Of a stretch of 25,579 bases of DNA, positions 20,122 through 25,579 are shown one piece after another; within the stretch, counting starts at the first letter, position 1, and every line of letters begins with the position of its first letter. The notes under the pieces are model-generated. The model saw only the letters and a program-made list of their open reading frames with translations. It made no database searches and had not been told where the DNA came from. Source of the DNA: a virus. The DNA is taken from positions 1 through 25,579 of the IMG/VR virus record IMGVR_UViG_3300025326_000190, one strand, 5' to 3'. Position numbers and translations under genes: made by a program.

Positions 20122-20186
20122 GTCAGTAGTAGACTACTCGGCTTGGAACCGAGAGGACATTGGTGCGAATCCAATCTCCCTGACCA
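20112..20186 (+). tRNA. tRNA-Pro (anticodon UGG)
   Basis: A full cloverleaf: acceptor CAGGGGG/CTCCCTG with one G-U pair, D stem AGTC/GACT, anticodon stem CTCGG/CCGAG with loop CTTGGAA giving anticodon TGG (20144-20146), five-base variable region, T stem ATTGG/CCAAT, discriminator A and an encoded CCA end (20184-20186). UGG reads CCA and related proline codons. The T loop is TGCGAAT rather than the usual TTCRANY pattern. It lies in the late operon between tiny protein genes, so it is co-transcribed and would need processing out of the message. Confidence 0.92.
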
Positions 20187-20203
20187 AATTAAGGAGAATA
20201 TTA

Positions 20204-20398
20204 ATGGCAAAAAGAGCAATGCCCACTGTTCCTGGGACACCAAAATATCCAAGAGGGGAACCACTTTTATTACCTAGAGCAAGAAAAAGGAAAGCCAGGG
20301 TTGCTCCATACCCCAAAGAATTTGAAAAAGAAATAGAAGGAGAAAGAGAAGAAAGATTACAACGACTTGAAAAACGATTAAAAGGTAGAGCAATTTAA
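20204..20398 (+). CDS. Small basic protein (64 residues)
   Basis: Begins MAKRAMPTVPGTPKYPRGEP, with two Pro-rich basic segments and a Glu/Arg-rich helix at the end (EIEGEREERLQRLEKRLKGR). AAGGAGAATATTA precedes ATG 20204. It could be a head-packaged basic peptide; no family seen. Confidence 0.7.
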   Translation: MAKRAMPTVPGTPKYPRGEPLLLPRARKRKARVAPYPKEFEKEIEGEREERLQRLEKRLKGRAI

Positions 20399-20409
20399 GG
20401 AGATGATAG

Positions 20410-20760
20410 ATGGACTTTCAAAATCTTAGTGCAGATTATGAGAAATTAACAAAGTGTTTAAAGGATGCTGAGGAATTTGATAAACTATGTAAAGAGAATC
20501 CAGAACACATAAAACAAGTGTTTTTGGACGGAATGAAATCCGAGTTTTGGAGATTTTTTCAGGGCTGCATGGTTAGAACCAAATGGAGTATGGAACAAAA
20601 TCTGAAGGGAAAAACAATAAATAACTTGGATGATTGTATTACACTAGCAAAGTTTAATACAATATATAAACAGACAGATGAATTAATAAATTTTCCTGAG
20701 AATTTCTTAAAGACACTTTTGAAAATACAGGAAAAAACAAATGCCAAAATCGCTGGCTAA
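20410..20760 (+). CDS. Hypothetical protein upstream of scaffold (116 residues)
   Basis: An all-helical protein with Cys residues at about 16, 27, 53 and 77 (LTKCLKDAEEFDKLCKENPE, FQGCMVRTKW, LDDCITLAKF) that are not in CxxC pairs. AAGGAGATGATAG precedes ATG 20410. Its place just before scaffold and capsid suggests a head-assembly or head-completion role; not recognised. Confidence 0.72.
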   Translation: MDFQNLSADYEKLTKCLKDAEEFDKLCKENPEHIKQVFLDGMKSEFWRFFQGCMVRTKWSMEQNLKGKTINNLDDCITLAKFNTIYKQTDELINFPENFLKTLLKIQEKTNAKIAG

Positions 20761-20780
20761 GCGTAAAATAGGAGGATATA

Positions 20781-21452
20781 ATGGCTGATCAAGAAGCGTC
20801 AGATCAGGTTGACGTTAAAGATACTGATGAACAGAAAGAAGATACAGAGGAAGTTAAAGAAGAAGAAGTCGTTGAGGAAGAAGAATCAGAGCATGAAGAA
20901 AAAGTGCCTTATTCTCGATTCAAGGAAGTTGTTGATGAAAAGAATACACTTAGAGGTTTGACTGATACTCTATCTCAATTAGTTACTCAAAATAGAGGAT
21001 TGACACCAAAGGATAAGGAATTTGAGTGGCCCGAAGATGTCGATGCTAATACAAGAAAAGCTGTAGAACAATATTACAGACAATTATCTGGCAAGCAAAA
21101 TGCAGCCAATGAGGAAATCTTAGGGGCTGTTATTGACAGACTTGATGAAGTAAAGGCTTCTGTTGCTAACCCTCAAATTAAAAAATATACCAGGGAGATA
21201 GATACTATTCGTAAAGAATATTCTAATTCAGGGGCATATTTAACTAGGGAACAGGCATTTGAAATTGCTGTTACTAGGGGGTTGATTAAGAAAACTTCCA
21301 CTGGAAAACTCATTGTTAAAAAGTCTGATGTCAGAATAAGCAAAGAAAAGACCAATAACAATGTCAGTTCTTCTAAGGATAAAATAAAGAAGCCCATGCG
21401 AGACATGAATGACAAAGAACTAGATGAAAGCATGGTTGATGTAAAATTTTAA
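20781..21452 (+). CDS. Scaffolding-like acidic protein
   Basis: 223 residues. The first 45 are almost all Asp/Glu (EEVKEEEVVEEEESEHEEKV), then helical coiled-coil-like segments (YSRFKEVVDEKNTLRGLTDT; NEEILGAVIDRLDEVKASV) and a basic C-terminus (KKTSTGKLIVKKSDVRISKE). Scaffolding proteins of tailed phages are helical, acidic, with a basic C-terminal capsid-binding end, and lie just before the capsid gene, as here. TAGGAGGATATA precedes the ATG. No protease motif is present, so the scaffold would be released whole or cut by another enzyme. Confidence 0.68.
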   Translation: MADQEASDQVDVKDTDEQKEDTEEVKEEEVVEEEESEHEEKVPYSRFKEVVDEKNTLRGLTDTLSQLVTQNRGLTPKDKEFEWPEDVDANTRKAVEQYYRQLSGKQNAANEEILGAVIDRLDEVKASVANPQIKKYTREIDTIRKEYSNSGAYLTREQAFEIAVTRGLIKKTSTGKLIVKKSDVRISKEKTNNNVSSSKDKIKKPMRDMNDKELDESMVDVKF

Positions 21453-21467
21453 GGAGAGTGATTTTTA

Positions 21468-22892
21468 ATGTTCAAGTGGTTATCCAATAAGCTATCTTCT
21501 TGGTTACAACCTAAGATGGCTGGTGGAGCAGATACCACATCCACTGTTCTCGGTAATTATACCGTACAGTCTGGATCAGACGCTATCCAGTACATTGCAG
21601 AAAAAACTCTTAGGATTGCTTATAAGATTCTAAGGTTCTATGAAATGGGTGATAAGGCAGTATTGCCTTCTCAATCATCCAAGACATTCCAATATACTCG
21701 ATATGAGCGTTTACCATTACCTTTCAGTGTAATTAGTGAAGGTAATGAGGGTAGCTCTACTACAATGAGTATTTCAACTGTTACTGCAACTGCGGAACAG
21801 TGGGGAGCATACGTTACAATTACTGACGTTGCTGAATTAACAATTAAACACAAGCCTCTACAAAAGGCTCTACAACTATTAGGGTTTCAGAGTGGTGAAA
21901 CAGTTGAGCGAGAATGTTTTAATGTCGTTGCGACTGGAACATCTATCTTCTATCCTGGTACTATTGCAAATAGATTTTCACTAACCTCTACCGATGTAGT
22001 TACTTCTGATACATGGCGTAGGATGGTGGCAAGTCTACGAGCTAATGGTGCTATGGGAATGGAACGTGCGCCAGGGGTTGCCGATCCAGAGTTAGGAGAT
22101 CATTATGTATCTATTCTTGATTCCTACATGGAGTTTGATGTATCATCTGATCCTGATTTTATTGACTCAGTTAAATACGCTGCTGCAAAGAGGTTATGGA
22201 ATGGAGAGATTGGAGAGTTCTTAGGTGTTCGTTTTCTACGATCCAATTCACTTCCAACTTTAACATCTGCTGCTGCACCTACCACAAATATTAATGAAGG
22301 TGGGGGAGATTTGGCACTACGTTATCACCGGATTCTAGTTGTAGGTTTCGATACTACATTCAATTATCCTAGCGTAATCTACCAAGTTTCAACTGAGGAT
22401 GTTGGTGCTGCCGATACTGATGACTCTGTTACCGTAGTGTTACCATCTACTGCTACACTACGATATAAGATTTACTGGGCAACATCCGCATCAGATATTA
22501 CCGCTTCTAGTGCTGCAAACGCAGCTATTACTAAGTATGTTCAAGGTTCAGATCAATATTTTGCTGCATCAGCAAGTATTGAGATTGGAGATACTGCCAA
22601 TGCCAATGGTACTACAATCTTCGCAATCGCTACCTCCGGTACAACTGCTGGTAGCTTACTTGACGAAATGGCATCAGCTAGTTCCAAGACTCACCTTGGA
22701 TTCTTATTCGGTAAGGAAGCATACACCGTTGTTGATCTACAAAACTTACAGTCTACACTAACCCCTCCTGGGGCAAGTGATAGTAATCCTCTAGCATTAA
22801 GACGTAAAGCTGGATGGAAGATTATGTTCAAATGCGTAATCAACAACAACAACTTCTTCAATCGAGTAGAAGCTGAATCTTCATTTGATTAA
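21468..22892 (+). CDS. Major capsid protein, N4-gp56-like family
   Basis: 474 residues. The N-terminal half fits N4-gp56-type HK97-fold capsid proteins: TLRIAYKILRFYEMGDKAVL, KTFQYTRYERLPLPFS, SEGNEGSSTTMSISTVTATA, EQWGAYVTITDVAELTIKHK and QKALQLLGFQSGETVERECF. A Thr/Ser/Ala-rich region of about 110 residues near 290-400 (e.g. YKIYWATSASDITASSAANA) looks like an inserted surface domain before the closing segment LRRKAGWKIMFKCVINNNNF. The AAGGAGAGTGATTTTTA ribosome site is strong, as expected for the most abundant virion protein. A structured non-coding stretch follows its stop. Confidence 0.8.
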   Translation: MFKWLSNKLSSWLQPKMAGGADTTSTVLGNYTVQSGSDAIQYIAEKTLRIAYKILRFYEMGDKAVLPSQSSKTFQYTRYERLPLPFSVISEGNEGSSTTMSISTVTATAEQWGAYVTITDVAELTIKHKPLQKALQLLGFQSGETVERECFNVVATGTSIFYPGTIANRFSLTSTDVVTSDTWRRMVASLRANGAMGMERAPGVADPELGDHYVSILDSYMEFDVSSDPDFIDSVKYAAAKRLWNGEIGEFLGVRFLRSNSLPTLTSAAAPTTNINEGGGDLALRYHRILVVGFDTTFNYPSVIYQVSTEDVGAADTDDSVTVVLPSTATLRYKIYWATSASDITASSAANAAITKYVQGSDQYFAASASIEIGDTANANGTTIFAIATSGTTAGSLLDEMASASSKTHLGFLFGKEAYTVVDLQNLQSTLTPPGASDSNPLALRRKAGWKIMFKCVINNNNFFNRVEAESSFD

Positions 22893-23071
22893 AATTAGCC
22901 TATGAACCATCTACGGTTCTAAGTAGTAGAATAGGCTAAAAGGGTGGAGTAGGTATAATTCGGTAAAATGGTTCTTGACAATACAATGTCTAAAAGGAAC
23001 TAGCTAATATCCGATGACCGAGGATGATCCTGGGAGCAGGATGAGGGTTATTACTCAAAAAAGAGGATGAA
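22893..23071 (+). ncRNA. Structured intergenic RNA candidate after the capsid gene
   Basis: 179 bases with no supported gene, the longest gap in the late block. A nine-base stem TTAGCCTAT (22895-22903) pairs with ATAGGCTAA (22931-22939), enclosing GAACC/GGTTC (22904-22908 with 22915-22919); a second pairing TCTAC with GTAGA inside the loop is mutually exclusive. Further on GACA/TGTC and ATCCT/AGGAT (23027-23031 with 23038-23042) are possible stems. No U-run follows any stem, so a plain terminator is unlikely. Options are a transcript-processing site, a regulatory RNA or a leader for the gene at 23072. No tRNA could be folded here. Confidence 0.4.
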
Positions 23072-23572
23072 ATGTCCAACCAATTAGAATTAGATTTTAC
23101 TGAAAAAGAAATTATAGTAAAGAAGCGTGGTAGACCCCCAGGCTCAAAGAATAAGAATAGCAGGAAAGAGAATGTAGATACTCATTTGGCTCATACCCAA
23201 AAGATAGAAGGTGCAAGTCCTTCTCCTGCTACCAATGATGATAGATTTGATAAACTAGAAAGATCAATTAATCTTCTTACTCAGATAGTATCTGGACTGG
23301 TAGATCAGAAGAAATTAGACGCTGATGCGTTGGCAGACACAGCCAAAACAGTACAGGAAAAATTAGAAGATACTGGGGAAAAAAAAGTCAAGATAAATGT
23401 GAAGCCAGAAATAATAATTAATGGAGCTAGATATTGTGGGATAGTTGAAGTCCCTGTTAGTTTGGCAAGCCGACTAAAAGGAATGATGGAGACAAGAGAA
23501 GAAGCAAAAAGGAAAGAATTAGAATATATAGAACACCCAATATTAGAATTGGCAGTATTAAAAGGCAATTAA
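23072..23572 (+). CDS. AT-hook-containing virion-operon protein (166 residues)
   Basis: The N-terminus has KKRGRPPGSKNK, the AT-hook core R-G-R-P (19-22) that binds the minor groove of AT-rich DNA. A Ser/Asn/Lys linker follows, then helices (DRFDKLERSINLLTQIVSGL) and a C-terminal beta segment (KVKINVKPEIIINGARYCGI). AAGAGGATGAA precedes the ATG. It is placed between capsid and tail-attachment genes, unusual for a DNA-binding protein, suggesting contact with packaged DNA or end recognition. Family not recognised. Confidence 0.62.
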   Translation: MSNQLELDFTEKEIIVKKRGRPPGSKNKNSRKENVDTHLAHTQKIEGASPSPATNDDRFDKLERSINLLTQIVSGLVDQKKLDADALADTAKTVQEKLEDTGEKKVKINVKPEIIINGARYCGIVEVPVSLASRLKGMMETREEAKRKELEYIEHPILELAVLKGN

Positions 23573-23585
23573 ATAGGAGAAAACA

Positions 23586-23849
23586 ATGTTCAACTTTTTT
23601 AAAAGGAAGCCGGTTGCTATTATTCAGATTTCAAGATTAACAGCAACAGAAGAAAATACCAGTGTTACAGTTAATGCTTTTAAACTAGATAGGAAAGAAA
23701 TTTATAAAGCCATGCAAGAAGCAGGGGAAGCATTAAGACTAAGGCTTATTGAAAATAATTTGGTAGCACAGCGTTGCATGACGGAAGAAGTAAAAGAAGA
23801 TAATGTTCAAGATACATCTGAATTTAAAAAGAGCAAGGTGAAAAAGTAA
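23586..23849 (+). CDS. Hypothetical virion-operon protein (87 residues)
   Basis: Begins MFNFFKRKPVAIIQISRLTA, a hydrophobic-basic start without a clear membrane pass, then an acidic helix (EEVKEDNVQDTSEFKKSKVK). ATAGGAGAAAACA precedes the ATG; the stop overlaps the adaptor start (TAATG), so the two are coupled. Not recognised. Confidence 0.72.
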   Translation: MFNFFKRKPVAIIQISRLTATEENTSVTVNAFKLDRKEIYKAMQEAGEALRLRLIENNLVAQRCMTEEVKEDNVQDTSEFKKSKVKK

Positions 23850-24550
23850 TGGCAGTAAGAATAGCAAAGACAGCTATAATCAGTATTGCTCAACAGAATG
23901 TGGCTAGAGGGACAGAATTAAACACTATATGCGATGACAAGTTAAATCTAATTGTCGATCAATTATATAATGACTTTTCATGGCCTAGTAATCAGATATC
24001 TGCTTCCATCACATTAACTGCTAATCTTAGCACATGGACTGTTCCTACAGATTATGCCAAGGGGCTGTTTGGGAAGTTAATATTGCCTAATAGCTCTCCC
24101 CCAATCGAGATTACTTTGCCACTGTTGTCTTTTGTTGATTACGGATTGATTAGTGCCCAAAGTCAACCAGGGCAACCACAGATATTAAATATTAACAGAC
24201 GAGTGGACACTGGTGGAGAGATACAATTATCCGGTACGGTATGGCCTGTTCCAGATCAAACATATTCTGGTAAATTATATTATCATGCTATTCAAATTTA
24301 TGATGTAGCCGATGCTGCTGCGCCAGCATTTCTTGATATAAAAACATTAACTGAATTGCTTACCAATGAATTAAGAGGAATGGGATACGGTACAGATGTT
24401 GGCATACCATACGATCCACAGATGTTGGAAAAGGTGTTGGGTAGGATGCGTAGAAATATGGCTGATGAAGGAATATATCCACAGAGAGCGAAGTTAGATG
24501 GTAGAATATTCAGACATAGACCTAGAACAGCTTCATGGCTCTCAGAATAG
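23849..24550 (+). CDS. Head-tail adaptor / tail tube A-like protein
   Basis: 233 residues. Helical N-terminus (AISIAQQ-type, with DDKLNLIVDQLYNDFSW), central beta region (ITLTANLSTWTVPTDYAKGL; SGTVWPVPDQTYSGKLYYHA) and helical C-terminus (LTELLTNELRGMGYGTDVG). This helix-beta-helix layout with a Trp/Pro beta sandwich is that of podovirus adaptors (T7 gp11, P22 gp4-like) that ring the portal exit. Position after capsid and before the nozzle-like gene supports this. The size is in family range. No sequence motif is decisive, so the call rests on layout and order. Confidence 0.6.
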   Translation: MAVRIAKTAIISIAQQNVARGTELNTICDDKLNLIVDQLYNDFSWPSNQISASITLTANLSTWTVPTDYAKGLFGKLILPNSSPPIEITLPLLSFVDYGLISAQSQPGQPQILNINRRVDTGGEIQLSGTVWPVPDQTYSGKLYYHAIQIYDVADAAAPAFLDIKTLTELLTNELRGMGYGTDVGIPYDPQMLEKVLGRMRRNMADEGIYPQRAKLDGRIFRHRPRTASWLSE

Positions 24551-24559
24551 GAGAAACTA

Positions 24560-24760
24560 ATGACACCATTTGAATATCTTGTAGGATCACTAATAGTGGG
24601 ATTGTATATTAATGGATTTGTGTATTATAAATTAGCAGTTAAGGAAGCTGTAAAAGTTAAAGCAGAATTAATGATATTAAGAGAGAATGATCTTAAACAT
24701 ATAAATGAAATGCTATCACAAATCACCGATCATATATTTCGTTTAGCAAAGAAGGATTAA
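24560..24760 (+). CDS. Small membrane protein with coiled coil (66 residues)
   Basis: A hydrophobic segment at residues about 5-25 (EYLVGSLIVGLYINGFVYYK) followed by a charged helix (VKVKAELMILRENDLKHINE) with heptad character. One N-terminal membrane pass with a cytoplasmic or periplasmic coiled coil is the shape of many i-spanins and of some phage DNA-ejection peptides; the choice cannot be made here. GGAGAAACTA precedes ATG 24560. Confidence 0.65.
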   Translation: MTPFEYLVGSLIVGLYINGFVYYKLAVKEAVKVKAELMILRENDLKHINEMLSQITDHIFRLAKKD

Positions 24761-24761
24761 A

Positions 24762-25579
24762 ATGTCCAAAAAGGATTTAAAATTCACTGGTGGATTAAAT
24801 TTATTTGTACCTCCACATGAGGTAGCAGATAATCAGGCGCAGACTTTAGAAAATATGGAGATACGTCCTACCAGTATTGATGGTAATTTAACTTTCTATG
24901 CTCTTACAGCAAGATATTCTTACAAGAGATTACATGGCTCCGATCTAGGGATAATCCCAAGAAATTTGGTGGAGTTTGTCCAAGTGAATAGTGGAGTAGG
25001 AGTTAAACAGTTTACTGGGGCTGGATTAAATGATGCTACGTTTGGTGGTACTTATGTAGGATCAACTGTTTTATCCACCTATGAAGTAGAGATAGATGCC
25101 ACAGGAACCCCCGACACTTTTAAATGGAGAAAAGATGCAGGAGGATATACCACAGGGGTAGCCATTACTGGTTCTGCTCAAACGCTTGCAGAAGGAGTAA
25201 CAATCACTTTTGCAGCCACTACAGGACATACATTGGGAAATAAATGGATTGTTAATGTTGCTCCATCCGGTACGAAGTGGTTAGTTGTTGGGGGATTAGG
25301 AGCAGGCACTACCTTTGTAATTAAAGCACTTCAAGATGGACAGACAACCCCAATACAAGTCAGTTCTCAAGCTACCGTTAGTGCAGGAGTATGCAGCTTT
25401 CTGTTATTTAATAATTATCTATATTATACTGATGGAAACAAAGCATGGCGTAAGTGGGATGGGTTAGATGATACAGCCAGTGGGTTTACCACAATAACCA
25501 AGTATGGTATTCAACATAAAAGTAAAGCAATATATCTAAATGATGTTACTAATAACAAACCCCATCGGTTTTGGGTTAG
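24762..25579 (+). CDS. Tail nozzle / DNA-stabilisation-like protein, cut by the window end
   Basis: Open from ATG 24762 to the end of the window, 272 residues seen. The start KFTGGLNLFVPPHEVADNQA with TLENMEIRP matches the opening of beta-propeller nozzle or stabilisation proteins (T7 gp12/P22 gp10 type), which begin 'G-G-x-N-x...P...I-x-D-x-x-A-x-x-L-x-N'. Residues about 107-175 (STYEVEIDATGTPDTFKWRK, VAITGSAQTLAEGVTITFAA, TTGHTLGNKWIV) form a compact beta domain that I recognise as a recurring module in phage and bacterial surface proteins, here apparently inserted. The rest (FLLFNNYLYYTDGNKAWRKW) is blade-like. AGGATTAAA precedes the ATG. Confidence 0.6.
   Translation, partial: MSKKDLKFTGGLNLFVPPHEVADNQAQTLENMEIRPTSIDGNLTFYALTARYSYKRLHGSDLGIIPRNLVEFVQVNSGVGVKQFTGAGLNDATFGGTYVGSTVLSTYEVEIDATGTPDTFKWRKDAGGYTTGVAITGSAQTLAEGVTITFAATTGHTLGNKWIVNVAPSGTKWLVVGGLGAGTTFVIKALQDGQTTPIQVSSQATVSAGVCSFLLFNNYLYYTDGNKAWRKWDGLDDTASGFTTITKYGIQHKSKAIYLNDVTNNKPHRFWV

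Noticed and set aside
22976-23010. TTGACA in the post-capsid gap as a promoter
   Set aside because: No acceptable -10 at 16-19 bases downstream.
22893-23071. tRNA or hammerhead-type ribozyme in the post-capsid gap
   Set aside because: No seven-base acceptor stem or T loop could be folded; a CCGATGA resembles the hammerhead core but the GAAA partner and stems are missing.
1-25579. CRISPR arrays, insertion sequences, integrase and attachment sites
   Set aside because: No direct-repeat/spacer pattern, no transposase or recombinase motifs and no flanking duplications were seen.

Overview
The window is part of a double-stranded DNA tailed-phage genome. It is AT-rich (by eye about one third G+C), very tightly packed, and split into two divergent blocks around a non-coding centre at about 11.4-12.1 kb. 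The leftward block (minus strand, 1-11402) carries replication and nucleic-acid genes plus many small genes. The rightward block (plus strand, 12086-25579) carries packaging, capsid and tail-attachment genes. The capsid protein looks like the N4-gp56 family, and it is followed by an adaptor-like and a nozzle-like protein. No sheath, tape measure or phage RNA polymerase is present in the window. A short-tailed (podovirus-like) phage that uses host sigma70-type RNA polymerase fits best. The host cannot be named; strong AGGAGG-type ribosome binding sites and extended -10 promoters are compatible with many bacteria.

Left block, read leftward from the centre: first a train of small genes (11.4-5.67 kb). 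It includes a GP88/DUF7227-like protein, a papain-like cysteine peptidase candidate, a lone HicA-like protein, a degenerate kinase-like protein, about eight small CxxC zinc-ribbon proteins and several tiny membrane proteins. Then comes the replication module: an ATP-dependent RNA ligase, a prim-pol/RecA-like helicase fusion, a family A DNA polymerase with 3'-5' exonuclease, and an endonuclease VII/HNH-type nuclease. Almost every junction is an ATGA, GTGA or TAATG overlap or a few-base gap. That packing reveals about 15 genes below 60 residues that are easy to miss.

The centre (11403-12085) looks like a replication origin and transcription divergence point. It holds nested dyads, an 18-bp palindrome, an AT-rich tract, nine head-to-tail repeats with 11-12 bp period that resemble DnaA boxes, and a GC-rich hairpin. 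A promoter of the type TTGACT-N18-TATAAT with extended -10 fires rightward. Near-identical copies fire leftward at about 5.65 kb and 0.1 kb.

Right block: a small membrane protein, an HExxH putative metallopeptidase, a probable small terminase, three Ala/Gly/Thr-rich structural proteins, two small proteins, a structured leader, large terminase, portal, a run of very small basic proteins interrupted by a tRNA-Pro(UGG), a scaffold-like acidic protein, the major capsid protein, a structured 179-base gap, an AT-hook protein, a head-tail adaptor candidate, a membrane protein, and a nozzle/stabilisation-like protein cut by the window end.

Most interesting points: the origin array with its shared 17-bp palindrome, the set of near-identical promoters plus two perfect-consensus promoters hidden inside genes, the chain of unannotated micro-genes, and the cluster of putative host-takeover proteins (kinase-like, HicA-like, cysteine peptidase, GP88).
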